Assembly (NCBI GenBank): GCA_016873195.1
Contig: VGXW01000009.1
Span: 1 to 38,122 of the forward strand
Origin: Planctomycetota bacterium
GTDB taxonomy: Bacteria; Planctomycetota; UBA1135; UBA2386
Reading direction: 5' to 3'
Length of the DNA stretch: 38,122 bases
Of the stretch, positions 1 to 7,870 are shown one piece after another. Each line of letters opens with the position of its first letter. The stretch's first letter is position 1. A program made the position numbers and the translations under genes. The notes beneath the pieces are model-generated. The model had not been told where the DNA came from. It worked only from the letters and a program-made list of their open reading frames with translations, and searched no databases.

Positions 1-647
1 TTTTTGCCGATCTTCTCGATCTTGCCGGTCTGCAGGTCGAGCACGGCGAGTTCGCTGCGCCCGCCCGACGCCGCCTCGTCACCGCCACCACCAGGACCAC
101 CCCCCAGACCGCGCCGGCCACCCGGCATGCCCTGACCACCGCGTCCCTGGAAGCCGCCCGGGAAACCGCCGGGCATGCCGCCTGCACCCGGCGGCCCGCG
201 CCGCGCGGGCTCGGTGCCGGTCGCACCCGGTTCGGTCTCGGGCTTCGTCTCGCCTTCGGTCTTCTCCTCGGGCTTCTTGCCCTCCTTGGCCTCCTTCGCC
301 TTCTTGCGCAGGTCCTCGATCTTCTTGTCGCGTTCCTCGACCTTCGACTTGCCGATCGAGAACACGACGTAGCGCCCATCGAACGAGAACCGCGCGCCGC
401 TGGCGAGCGGCACGCGGTGCACGGTGTCGCCGGTCGACTGCCGGATCTCGAGCACGCCGTCGCCCCACTGCGGCTCGATCTGGTAGGCGACCCACGAGCC
501 GTCGAGGCTGTAGGTCGTGCCGCGCAGGGACTTCCACTGGTCGTAGTCGTCGTGCGTCAGCGCGCGGGGAGACTGGGCGGGGAGCGTCGCGACCGCCGCG
601 AGCAGCGCGGCGAGCGCGAGGAGACGGCGCGGGGAGAGACAGAGCAT
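1..647 (-). CDS. S9-family (prolyl oligopeptidase-like) peptidase, N-terminal part
   Basis: Only the first 215 codons are visible; the catalytic C-terminal hydrolase domain lies beyond the left edge. The protein opens with a signal peptide (MLCLSPRRLLALAALLAAV, cleavage probably near LPAQ). It continues with LTHDDYDQWKSLRGTTYS and DGSWVAYQIEPQWGDG, the typical opening of secreted S9 dipeptidyl-peptidase-like proteins of Bacteroidota and Planctomycetota, where it begins the beta-propeller. The start at 647 is supported by AGGAG six to seven bases upstream. An odd point is a low-complexity insertion: a Lys/Glu-rich stretch at about residues 100-135, then a Gly/Pro/Arg-rich stretch at about 143-195, after which propeller sequence resumes (SELAVLDLQTGKIEKIG). 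Relatives have only a short charged linker there. The likely role is periplasmic or extracellular peptide degradation. Family assignment is fairly secure; the substrate is unknown. Confidence 0.75.
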   Translation of the reverse strand, partial: MLCLSPRRLLALAALLAAVATLPAQSPRALTHDDYDQWKSLRGTTYSLDGSWVAYQIEPQWGDGVLEIRQSTGDTVHRVPLASGARFSFDGRYVVFSIGKSKVEERDKKIEDLRKKAKEAKEGKKPEEKTEGETKPETEPGATGTEPARRGPPGAGGMPGGFPGGFQGRGGQGMPGGRRGLGGGPGGGGDEAASGGRSELAVLDLQTGKIEKIGK

Positions 648-868
648 CGAGTACTCCTGCAGAACGCGATCCGGGACGGGGCTTCGCATCTTACGGAGCC
701 GTCCGCGCGGCGGCGGGCGAGGTTGTCGCGCGTGTGTCCCGTTCGGCGGGCGGGGCGGGCGGGAACGGGCAGGGCACGCGGCGCCCTGCTGCCGGTGCGC
801 CCCACCACCATCGGATCGGGCCACCACTTCGCCGGATCGCCGGACCGGTCCCGGGGGTCCATGACGGA

Positions 869-1231
869 TCAGCCCGCCGCGCTCCGCCGCAGGTCCGCGA
901 GCGGCGGCACGTCCCACTTCGCGCGTTCGCTGTCGGTCGTCCCAGGCTCCACCGGCCACAGCTCGGACACGCCGTCGCGCACGACCACCACGAGGCCGAA
1001 CTTCTGCGGCTTGCCGGCGAGCCAGCGCAGCCGGTCGAACGCTTCGGCCGCGATGCGGCGCGCGCGCGGCTCGCCGCTCATCGCCGCGAGCGCCAGGGTC
1101 TGCGCGGCCTCGACCTCGGCGGACGTGTCGCCCTGCACGAGCACGGCGGCCGCGGCGCAGCGGTCCGCCGCGCTGCGCAGCTCGGCGCAGTGCGCGAGCA
1201 GGGCCTGCCGGCGCTGCCGGGCCTCGTTCAT
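869..1231 (-). CDS. DUF6624-like hypothetical protein
   Basis: A 120-residue protein with no signal peptide. The first 70 residues are helical and Ala/Arg-rich. The C-terminal part, GKPQKFGLVVVV, then LWPVEPGTTDSERAKWDVPP and LADLR, resembles the end of DUF6624 proteins, where a PQ-(H/K/R)-(F/Y)-G motif is followed by a P-V-(D/E)-P and a GLPPL-like ending. The function of DUF6624 is unknown. The ATG at 1231 overlaps the TGA of the upstream membrane-protein gene (ATGA), so the two are probably translated in a coupled way. The family match is by eye and moderate; the coding call itself is firm. Confidence 0.65.
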   Translation of the reverse strand: MNEARQRRQALLAHCAELRSAADRCAAAAVLVQGDTSAEVEAAQTLALAAMSGEPRARRIAAEAFDRLRWLAGKPQKFGLVVVVRDGVSELWPVEPGTTDSERAKWDVPPLADLRRSAAG

Positions 1232-2766
1232 CGGCGCACCGGGGCCTGCAGCAGCGGCGCCACGGCCTCCGCGAGCCGGCGGCTGATCGCGGCCGGCGCT
1301 TCGCCGGGACCGGCGACGACCAGCGGCAGGCCCCCGGCGGCGGCGCCGCGCAGCGCCGCGTGCAGTTCCTCGGGCAGCTCGTGCTCGGTGAACAAGACGA
1401 GGCGGATCCGCCGGCTGTCGCAGTAGCTGCGCGCGGCGGCCAGCGTCGCGGCGAGTTGCTCCGGCGACGAACGCGGCTGGCCGTCGGGGCCGGGCGCGGC
1501 CTCGGCGCGCGGCACGCCGAACACGATCACGGCGGGGCGGTAGCCGCCGAAGAACCGCTCGAACAGCTGCCACTGCTGGCGGCTGTGCCCGTCGACCGTC
1601 GGCAGGCACGGCACGTCGACCTTGTGCTGCAGCAGCACGCGCAGATCGCCGGCGAGCAGCGGCTCGAGGTGCTCCGTCGGCGTGGCCCGGTCGTAGAGCA
1701 GCTGGCCGCCGAGCAGGAAGACGCGGTGCGTGGCGGGCGCCACGTCGTGGATCTCGAACGGGCCACGCACGCGCTGCGCCAGCGCCTCGCACGGCGTCTG
1801 GCCGGAGGCCGGGCCGAAGACCTCGTCGAGCTGCCAGTCGTCCTGGCGATGCTCCCGCCAAGGCGCGCCGAACAGGACCATGGCGAGGAGTCCGGCAGCG
1901 GCCGCAACGCGGAGCGGCCAGAAGCGGAGCCCGGCCACGATGAGCACCGCGATCGCCGGCGCGAGCAAGTGCCCGGCCATGGTGGTGGGTTCGGGGAGTT
2001 GCAGCGGCGCGGTCGCGGCGCGCAACACGGTCGCGGCCGGCAGTCCCGCGACGATCACGCCGAGTCCGACTGTGCGCGCAAGGCCCGCCCTGGCCAGGGC
2101 CGCCGCACCCGCCGCCGCCAACCCGAGCGCCGCGCCGAGCCCGAGCCAGAACCACCACGACCAGAACACGCCCCGCCCGAGGCCGAGGTCCCGGATCACG
2201 AGGCGCTGCAGCGCCGCCTGGCCACCGCGCGCGACCAGCGCGAGCTGGCCGCAGTGGTCGTCGGCCACGACCCACGGATACCACTTGCCGGCGACGTTCG
2301 CGCGCAGCGAGCGGCCGCGCGCCTCGATCCACACGGTCGCGGTGTGGCCGGCGGCGAGCTCCGCGCCGCCGGAGCGCGGCGCGAACAGCGCCTCGTCGCG
2401 CGTGCGCCATGCCGGCCCCGCGCCGTTCGTCGACAGCCGCAGCACCGTGAACCGGCCGTGGAACTGCGTGTAGGAGCGGCCGAGGATGCGCGGCTCGACG
2501 AGCCGCAGCACCACGTCGAGGTCCATCGCCTCGCCGAGCTCGACGTCCATCGTGAGGTCGAAGTCGGCGTAGAGGAACGGCACCGAGAACCACTTCGCTT
2601 CGCTGACCTCGAACGACGTCGACGCGGTGCGCTCGAGGCGGTAGTCGTGCCGGTGCAGCCCCGGGATGCCCGAGCGCAGTTCCGCCGGCACGAGCGAGAA
2701 CGTGCAGTAGCCGCCCAGGCAGCCGCACAGCACGAGCAGCAGGGACAGGAGTGGGCTCCGGAGCAT
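1228..2766 (-). CDS. Membrane protein with LamG-like and degenerate SGNH-like domains
   Basis: A 512-residue protein in three parts. After an N-terminal hydrophobic segment (LLSLLLVLCGCLGG) comes a predicted exported beta-rich domain (about residues 25-190) whose pattern recalls the concanavalin-like/DUF1080 fold, ending in ALQRLVIRDLG. About four hydrophobic segments follow (FWSWWFWLGLGAALGLAAAG onward to about residue 310). The C-terminal 190 residues look like an SGNH/GDSL hydrolase: a strand VFLLGGQLLYD where the nucleophile block would be, then a GHSRQQW...RPAVIVFGVPR segment in place of the usual PD-x-V-x-(L/F)-G-x-N-D. The catalytic Ser and the Asn/Asp are not in their expected places, so it may be inactive or a different fold. 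The ATG at 2766 has TAGGAT eight bases upstream and no clear ribosome site. The gene is coupled to the downstream DUF6624-like gene. Domain calls are tentative. Confidence 0.6.
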   Translation of the reverse strand: MLRSPLLSLLLVLCGCLGGYCTFSLVPAELRSGIPGLHRHDYRLERTASTSFEVSEAKWFSVPFLYADFDLTMDVELGEAMDLDVVLRLVEPRILGRSYTQFHGRFTVLRLSTNGAGPAWRTRDEALFAPRSGGAELAAGHTATVWIEARGRSLRANVAGKWYPWVVADDHCGQLALVARGGQAALQRLVIRDLGLGRGVFWSWWFWLGLGAALGLAAAGAAALARAGLARTVGLGVIVAGLPAATVLRAATAPLQLPEPTTMAGHLLAPAIAVLIVAGLRFWPLRVAAAAGLLAMVLFGAPWREHRQDDWQLDEVFGPASGQTPCEALAQRVRGPFEIHDVAPATHRVFLLGGQLLYDRATPTEHLEPLLAGDLRVLLQHKVDVPCLPTVDGHSRQQWQLFERFFGGYRPAVIVFGVPRAEAAPGPDGQPRSSPEQLAATLAAARSYCDSRRIRLVLFTEHELPEELHAALRGAAAGGLPLVVAGPGEAPAAISRRLAEAVAPLLQAPVRR

Positions 2767-2774
2767 CGGCGCGC

Positions 2775-2780
2775 ATCCTA
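2775..2780 (-). promoter_or_regulatory. -10-like box TAGGAT, 8 bases before the membrane-protein ATG
   Basis: On the minus strand TAGGAT ends eight bases before the start at 2766, so the predicted transcript begins at or next to the ATG. No good -35 is visible. Confidence 0.45.
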
Positions 2781-2840
2781 TGCCGGGAACCGGGCGAGGA
2801 AACCGGCCTGGCTGCGCTGGCGACGCACGGGCGCGCCCCG

Positions 2841-2846
2841 TAGGGT
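2841..2846 (+). promoter_or_regulatory. -10-like box TAGGGT, 8 bases before nagA GTG
   Basis: TAGGGT ends eight bases before GTG at 2855, with no clear Shine-Dalgarno sequence. It is paired with the divergent box at 2775-2780. Confidence 0.4.
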
Positions 2847-2854
2847 CTGCTCCC

Positions 2855-3970
2855 GTGATCGCCAAGGAATGGACCGCCGACAACGCGGTGCTGCCCCACG
2901 TGGTCGCGGCCGGAGTGCGCCTGACGGCGGTGGACGGGCGCCTCACCGCGGTGGACCAGCTGCCCGCGGGTCCGGCCGCCGTGCGCCTGCAGGGCACGCT
3001 CCTGCCGGGCTTCGTCGACCTGCAGGTCAACGGCGCCGGCGGCCGCAGCGTCGACGAGAGCACCCCCGAGGCGCTCGACACGGTGGCGCGCGCCGTCTGG
3101 GACGGCGGCGCCGTCGCCTTCCTGCCGACGCTGATCACCGCGCCGTGGCCGCGGTTGCTCGCGCAGATCACCGCGGTGGCGCGCTGGATCCGGAGCTGGT
3201 CGGGCACGGGCGCCGAGCCGCTCGGGCTGCACGTCGAAGGTCCGTTCCTGCAGGCGCCCGGCGCGCACGACGCAAACTGCCTGCTCGATCCGACGCCGGC
3301 CCGGCTCGACGAACTGCTCGCCGCGGCCGACGGCACGCTGCGGCTCGCGACGCTCGCCAACGCGCGGCCGGGCGCAGCCGCGGCGGTCGCGCACCTGCGC
3401 CGGCACGGGGTGCCGGTGGCGCTCGGCCACTGCGACCGCACCGCGGGGTTTGCCGCCTGCGTCGACGCCGGCGCCGTGGCCGTGACGCACCTGTTCAACG
3501 TGATGGGCAACCTGCACCACCGCGACGTCGGCGTGGCGGGGTTCGCGCTCGACGAGCCGCGGCTCCTGTGCCCGGTGATCGTCGACGGCGTGCACGTGCA
3601 CCCGGCGATGGTGCGCAACGCCTTCGCCGTGCTCGGCCCGGACCGCATGGCCCTCGTCACCGACGCCGTCGCCGCGGCCGGCATGCCGGACGGAGAGTTC
3701 CAGCTCGCGGGCATGCGCGTGCGCGCCGTGGACGGCATCGTGCGCGACATGGCCGGCCACCTCGCGGGCTCGGCGCTGACGATGGCGCGCGCGGCGCGCA
3801 ACTTCCTGCGGTTCGTGCCGCAGGCGGGCCCCTGGACCCTGGCGCGCCTCGCCAGCGCCAACCCGGCAAGACTCGCCGGCGCCGCGGACCGTTACGGCTC
3901 GCTCGCGCCGGGCCGGGTCGCCGCGTTCACGCTGCTCGGCGACGACGGTTCGGTGCACTGCGTGCGTTGA
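2855..3970 (+). CDS. nagA: N-acetylglucosamine-6-phosphate deacetylase
   Basis: A 371-residue cytoplasmic amidohydrolase that deacetylates GlcNAc-6-phosphate to glucosamine-6-phosphate in amino-sugar catabolism and cell-wall recycling. Visible motifs in order: LPGFVDLQVNGAGG (the E. coli-type single-metal entry motif with Q and N in place of the His pair), LHVEGPFL (metal-binding Glu), VALGHCD and VTHLFNVM (metal His residues), VDGVHVHP (substrate His), and VTDAVAAAGMPDGE (catalytic Asp). GTG at 2855 is chosen because it gives the normal family length and lies eight bases after TAGGGT; an upstream in-frame ATG at 2780 would run into the divergent promoter. No other nag genes adjoin it. Its 3' end overlaps the converging thioredoxin-NHL gene by 79 bases. 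Substrate specificity is inferred from the family. Confidence 0.88.
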   Translation: MIAKEWTADNAVLPHVVAAGVRLTAVDGRLTAVDQLPAGPAAVRLQGTLLPGFVDLQVNGAGGRSVDESTPEALDTVARAVWDGGAVAFLPTLITAPWPRLLAQITAVARWIRSWSGTGAEPLGLHVEGPFLQAPGAHDANCLLDPTPARLDELLAAADGTLRLATLANARPGAAAAVAHLRRHGVPVALGHCDRTAGFAACVDAGAVAVTHLFNVMGNLHHRDVGVAGFALDEPRLLCPVIVDGVHVHPAMVRNAFAVLGPDRMALVTDAVAAAGMPDGEFQLAGMRVRAVDGIVRDMAGHLAGSALTMARAARNFLRFVPQAGPWTLARLASANPARLAGAADRYGSLAPGRVAAFTLLGDDGSVHCVR

Positions 3971-5718
3971 CCGATCGACGCCACCGCGGCGGCACCGGCG
4001 GCGACGGTCGCGGGCACGAGGAAGTGCCAGGTGCGCGCCCGCGGCGTGCCGTCGGCGCCGCGCACGGTCGCCTGCACGCGCACGCGCAGCGTGCCCTGGC
4101 CGGGCCCGTCCACCGGCAGCGCCAGCACCGCGGCGGTCCGCTCGACCATGGCGGCCGCGTGCCGGTCGCCGGCGAGCAGGCCGTCGCCGTCGTCGGCCAC
4201 GTCGACCGAGCAGGGCGCGCCGGCGTCGACGGCTTCGCCGGGGCCGCACGGCAGGTCGATGCTGAGCGTCGCGTCGGCGTGCGCGGCGACGGTGATCGGC
4301 TCGGCGAGCGCCGCAGCGGGCAGGCCCACGTTGCGGGGTGGCAGCGCCGGCACCGCCGACAGGTCGACGCGGCGCAGCGCCCCGCCGCGCTGCGGCACGC
4401 CGGCGAACAGGCAGCCGGCCCCGGCGTCGGCGATCCAGAGTTCGCCGTCCACGAACGTGAGTCCGTTCGGCTCCACGAGCCCGTGCGCCGCGTCGAACAG
4501 CACCTCCGGCGGCTCGCCGTCGCGCCAGCGCAGCACCGCCGGCTGCCAGGCGGCCGCGACGAACACCTCGCGCCCGCGCACGGCGACCGCCGCCGGCCGC
4601 GCGATGCCGGTGGCGACCGTGCGGACCTCCGGCCCGCCCAGGTCGATGCGCCGCAGCGCGCCGTTCGCCGCGTCGGCGACGTACAGTTCGTCCTGCCCGG
4701 CGCCGAGACCGAGCGGCTCCGCGAACGCCGGCTCCGCACCGTCGCGCAGCGCGCGCGCGCCGCTGCCGAGCCAGCTGCCTGCCGCCAGCGTCTCGGGGTC
4801 GAACCGCCACAGTTGGTGCGCGCCGGCCTGCGCGAAGCAGAGGAAGCCCGCGTGCGCGCACGGGGCCACCGGCGCGCAGAGGCCCTGCTGGTCGCCGAAC
4901 CCGCCGCCGTGCCGGTCCGTGCTGCGGCGGCCGTCGCCGCACCAGGTCGCGACGTTGCCCGTCACGCGGTCGATCGCGCGCAGCGTGTGCGAGCCGGCGT
5001 CCGCGACCACCACGTGCCCGAGCCGCAGGCAGAGGCCCGCGGGCAGCACGAAGCTCGCGACCTCGGCCGCGCCGTCGGCCGCGCCCGCCGAACCGCTGCC
5101 GATCGCGCGCAGCACGCGCCCTTCCCGGTCCACCTGGAACACGCGGCGATGGCCCGGCGCGGCGACCCACAGCGTGCCGCCGTCGGCGGCGAGCCCGCCC
5201 GGCTGCGGTGCTGGGACCGGTGCCGGAACCGGCGCGAACGTCGCCGGCGCGGCGCGGCCTTCGCGCTCGGCCCGCCGCAGCAGCGTCTCGATCGCGTCGA
5301 CGAGGCGCCCGCGGGCCGGCTCGCCGCGGCCGCAGAACGCGACCGTGCCGTCGACCTCGGCGACCACGAGCCACGGCAGCGCGCGGCCGGCGAAGGCGCC
5401 GAGCAGCAACCGCTGCGCGTCGACGGCGGCGGTGATCGGCAGCGGCAGCGCCGCGAGGTGCCGCCGCAGCCGCGCCTCGTCCAGTTCGGCGGCTTCGATC
5501 GGCGTGTGCACGGCCAGCGCCGCGAACGCGCGGCCGGCGAAGTCGCGCTGCAGCGCGGCCAGTGCCGCCAGCGCAAGCCGGCTGTGCACGCAGCCGAGCC
5601 GCCACAGCAGCAGCACGACGACGTGCCCGCGCAGGCCGCGGAAGGACCCGAGCGGCGGGCGGTCGAGCCAGCGCAGCGAAGCGGGCAGGTCGGGCAGGCG
5701 GTGCGGGGTGGCGCTCAC
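3892..5718 (-). CDS. Thioredoxin-like/NHL-repeat protein (NHLRC2-like)
   Basis: A 608-residue protein from a GTG start. Residues about 15-150 form a thioredoxin-like domain (SFRGLRGHVVVLLLWRLGCV, then PITAAVDAQRLLLGAFAGRALPWLVV with the cis-Pro). The redox motif reads C43-V-H-S46, so the second cysteine of the usual CxxC is replaced by serine. Residues about 165-470 are NHL-type propeller blades (GGLAADGGTLWVAAPGHRRV, LPAGLCLRLGHVVVADAGSH, EPLGLGAGQDELYVADAANG, PNGLTFVDGELWIADAGAG). The last part is a beta-rich tail. The order is that of NHLRC2-like proteins. No signal peptide is evident from this start. GTG at 5718 lies eight bases after TAGCAT; the upstream ATG at 5934 would run through the divergent gene. 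The C-terminus is encoded inside the 3' end of nagA. The molecular role is unknown. Confidence 0.75.
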   Translation of the reverse strand: MSATPHRLPDLPASLRWLDRPPLGSFRGLRGHVVVLLLWRLGCVHSRLALAALAALQRDFAGRAFAALAVHTPIEAAELDEARLRRHLAALPLPITAAVDAQRLLLGAFAGRALPWLVVAEVDGTVAFCGRGEPARGRLVDAIETLLRRAEREGRAAPATFAPVPAPVPAPQPGGLAADGGTLWVAAPGHRRVFQVDREGRVLRAIGSGSAGAADGAAEVASFVLPAGLCLRLGHVVVADAGSHTLRAIDRVTGNVATWCGDGRRSTDRHGGGFGDQQGLCAPVAPCAHAGFLCFAQAGAHQLWRFDPETLAAGSWLGSGARALRDGAEPAFAEPLGLGAGQDELYVADAANGALRRIDLGGPEVRTVATGIARPAAVAVRGREVFVAAAWQPAVLRWRDGEPPEVLFDAAHGLVEPNGLTFVDGELWIADAGAGCLFAGVPQRGGALRRVDLSAVPALPPRNVGLPAAALAEPITVAAHADATLSIDLPCGPGEAVDAGAPCSVDVADDGDGLLAGDRHAAAMVERTAAVLALPVDGPGQGTLRVRVQATVRGADGTPRARTWHFLVPATVAAGAAAVASIGQRTQCTEPSSPSSVNAATRPGASEP

Positions 5719-5726
5719 CGGCGGCG

Positions 5727-5732
5727 ATGCTA
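5727..5732 (-). promoter_or_regulatory. -10-like box TAGCAT, 8 bases before the thioredoxin-NHL GTG
   Basis: On the minus strand TAGCAT ends eight bases before GTG at 5718; no ribosome site is seen. Confidence 0.42.
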
Positions 5733-5775
5733 GGTGCTGTGGCGGCCGACCGCACCTGCCGGCGCGGCGGCGCGC

Positions 5776-5781
5776 TACAAT
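5776..5781 (+). promoter_or_regulatory. -10 box TACAAT of the small secreted protein
   Basis: TACAAT is one base from TATAAT and lies 31 bases before the ATG at 5813, leaving room for a leader with the GAGGT ribosome site. This gene therefore contrasts with its leaderless-looking neighbours. Confidence 0.5.
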
Positions 5782-5812
5782 GCCCGCCGAACCCGTTCCC
5801 GAGGTACCACCC

Positions 5813-6319
5813 ATGCGCATCCCCTCGACCTGGCTCGCCGCAGCGCTCGCCGCGCTCCCGCTCGCCGCCCAGGGCGGCACGACCGCCGTGCAGGACGTCG
5901 GCCTCACGCTCGACGGCGGCATGCTGACCGTCATCTACGGCCGCGACTGCGGTCCGTTCACCTGCCAGCCGATGTTCGCCGGCCCGGTCGGCATCGGCCA
6001 GCAACGGATCGTCTCGGTCTACGGCGCCCCGTCGCAGGTCTACGTGCTCGCGTTCAGCCTGGCCTCCTTGACGCAGCCGTGCATCCTCGTGCCGGGCATC
6101 GGCAACGCGCTGATCCTGGGCCACCCGATCGTCGTCGCGATCGGCGTCACGTCGCCGGCGATGCCCGGCAGCACCTGCCAGCAGGGCCGCGCCAACTACC
6201 CGTTCACCTTCCCGCCGACGGCCCCGCCCGGGATGCCGTTCGAGATACAGGGCCTCGCGATCAGCCCGAGCCTGGGCGTGCCGGCCTTCACGATCGCGCT
6301 GCGCAGCCAGATCCTGTAG
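5813..6319 (+). CDS. Small secreted hypothetical protein
   Basis: A 168-residue protein not assigned to a named family. It begins with a signal peptide (MRIPSTWLAAALAALPLAAQ) and continues as an all-beta, Gly/Pro-rich domain with four cysteines (RDCGPFTC, QPCILVPG, GSTCQQG) that could form two disulfides. The C-terminal pattern (FEIQGLAISPS, FTIALRSQIL) resembles the short surface or secreted proteins that are abundant in some Planctomycetota; this is recollection of a style, not a family assignment. It has a GAGGT ribosome site and a TACAAT box at 5776-5781, giving a leader of about 25 bases. Its 3' end overlaps the converging oxidoreductase by 32 bases. Confidence 0.7.
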   Translation: MRIPSTWLAAALAALPLAAQGGTTAVQDVGLTLDGGMLTVIYGRDCGPFTCQPMFAGPVGIGQQRIVSVYGAPSQVYVLAFSLASLTQPCILVPGIGNALILGHPIVVAIGVTSPAMPGSTCQQGRANYPFTFPPTAPPGMPFEIQGLAISPSLGVPAFTIALRSQIL

Positions 6320-7769
6320 CGGAATCGGGTGCGGGCCCGCCCGCGGACGCTGCGAGTTCGGCGCGCAGGCCCGCCACCGCCTGGTCCAGTTCGCCGTCGA
6401 CGGGCCAGCGGCGCGCGCGCAGGAACCACGCGTGCGCCGCGCGCAAGCACCCTGGCTCGAGGCAGGGCCCGGCATCGTGCTGGAGCCGCCGCAGCAGCAC
6501 GTCCGCGAACGTCACGGCGCCCTCGAAGCGCAGCGCCAGCACGAGCTCCGCGGGGAGGAAGGGCCGGTGCGGGCACAGCGGGGGCTGGCCGTCCGGCAGG
6601 TCGATCCCGCGCAGCAGCTCCCGGCGGCTGCCGAGCCGCCACCACAGAGGGTCGCCGACTTCGCGCGGGCCGTCGCCGCCCGGCAACGGCAGATCGCGCG
6701 CCGGCGACGGGCCACTGCCGCCGGACAGGGTCGCGACCAGGCGTTCGGCGAGCGCACGATGGTCCGCGAGCCCAAAGCCGAGCACCGTGTGCAGGTCCGC
6801 GCCGTCGACCCGCTCCGTGACGAAGCCACGGGAACCCGCCGCAAGCGGCGCCGCGACGAGACGTTCGTGCACCGCCAGCGCGTCGCCTGGGACCGGGGCC
6901 GGCTCGAGGCGTTCGCCGAGCCGCTCGAGCAGGCCGACGGGATCGGACCACGGGCCGCACCAGGTGCCAGAGCTCCGCGGCACGACCGAGCACGGCCGCT
7001 GCCCGGGTGGCCCGAGCACGAGCGCGGTCTCGCCCGGCCGCGGCGGCAGCACGAGGTGGCACTGGCGCTGCACGCGCGCGAGGTCCGGGCCCGAGAGGCC
7101 ACAGCGGCGCCGCAGCAGGTCGACACCCGCCCCCGCCGCGTTGACGACGTGCCGCGCGCGGATCGCGATCCGGGCCGCCGCGACGGCGTCGACGAGTTCG
7201 GCGCCGCGCGCGCCGTGGCCGGTCATCTCGCACCGCGTCGCGAGCCGGGCGCCCGCGGCGACCGCGCCGAGCGCGTTCGCCAGCGCAAGGCGCAGGCCGT
7301 CGACCGCCGCGTCGAAGAACTCCACCACCGCACGCAGGCCCCGCACGTCGAGGCCCGGGAAGGCCGCCGCGGCGGCCGCGGGCCGCAGCAGCCGCGGCCG
7401 GCACAGGGTGCTGCGGCCGGCGAAGGCGGAGGCGAGGGCCAGACCGAGCCGCGTGCGGAACGGCGACCGGTCGCCGGCCCCGATCGGCAGCAGCACCGGC
7501 ACCGGGCGCACGAGGTGGGGTGCCGCCCGCAGCAACCGCCCGCGCTCGCGCAGCGCGCCGGGCCCGTTCGCGGACCGACCCGGCGGCGCGCCGGCCCAGA
7601 GCCCGAATCCGGCCGACGTGGCGCCGGAGCCGACGTCGCGCGCATCGACGAGCACCACCGAGAGGCCGCGCAGCGCGGCCTCGCGCGCGATCGCACAGCC
7701 CCGCAACCCTGCCCCGACCACCAGCAGGTCGACGGCGGCGCCGTGCAGGTCGCGGGGATCGGTGCGCAC
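6288..7769 (-). CDS. FAD-dependent oxidoreductase, GlpD-like
   Basis: A 493-residue protein with an N-terminal Rossmann FAD motif (DLLVVGAGLRGCAIAREA, then GLSVVLVDARDVGSGATS), as in glycerol-3-phosphate dehydrogenase GlpD and the DAO family. The C-terminal region (EGAVTFADVLLRRL, then LRAAHAWFL) matches the GlpD C-terminal cap in position. The HGGLRYL motif that normally follows the SGTSS block in GlpD is absent (AGFGLWAGAPPG instead), so the substrate may differ. GTG at 7769 is chosen: it begins just before the FAD strand, and the ATG further upstream would overlap the divergent gene. CACAAT sits eight bases before this start. No other glycerol genes are nearby. The enzyme fold is likely; the reaction is open. 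Confidence 0.65.
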   Translation of the reverse strand: MRTDPRDLHGAAVDLLVVGAGLRGCAIAREAALRGLSVVLVDARDVGSGATSAGFGLWAGAPPGRSANGPGALRERGRLLRAAPHLVRPVPVLLPIGAGDRSPFRTRLGLALASAFAGRSTLCRPRLLRPAAAAAAFPGLDVRGLRAVVEFFDAAVDGLRLALANALGAVAAGARLATRCEMTGHGARGAELVDAVAAARIAIRARHVVNAAGAGVDLLRRRCGLSGPDLARVQRQCHLVLPPRPGETALVLGPPGQRPCSVVPRSSGTWCGPWSDPVGLLERLGERLEPAPVPGDALAVHERLVAAPLAAGSRGFVTERVDGADLHTVLGFGLADHRALAERLVATLSGGSGPSPARDLPLPGGDGPREVGDPLWWRLGSRRELLRGIDLPDGQPPLCPHRPFLPAELVLALRFEGAVTFADVLLRRLQHDAGPCLEPGCLRAAHAWFLRARRWPVDGELDQAVAGLRAELAASAGGPAPDSATGSGCAARS

Positions 7770-7858
7770 GGCCGGCGATTGTGCCGCGGCGGCTGCCCGC
7801 GGGCCAAGCGGCACTGCCGGCGGGTGCCCACGCTCGCCCCGCGGACCCCGCGGCGCGC

Positions 7859-7864
7859 TACGCT
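7859..7864 (+). promoter_or_regulatory. -10-like box TACGCT, 6 bases before the methyltransferase-like ATG
   Basis: TACGCT ends six bases before ATG at 7871, the spacing expected for a leaderless mRNA. Confidence 0.42.
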
Positions 7865-7870
7865 GCACGC

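Noticed and set aside
5719-5934. Upstream ATG extension of the thioredoxin-NHL protein to 5934
   Set aside because: The extension is low-complexity, antisense to the signal peptide of the divergent gene, and passes through both predicted promoters.
869-6475. Very long open frames on both strands that span several genes (for example 869-6475 minus, 1360-5733 plus, 16927-20868 plus)
   Set aside because: They are Arg/Ala/Pro-rich shadows caused by the scarcity of stop codons in GC-rich DNA; the true genes in other frames have recognisable domains. Only their terminal parts coincide with real genes.
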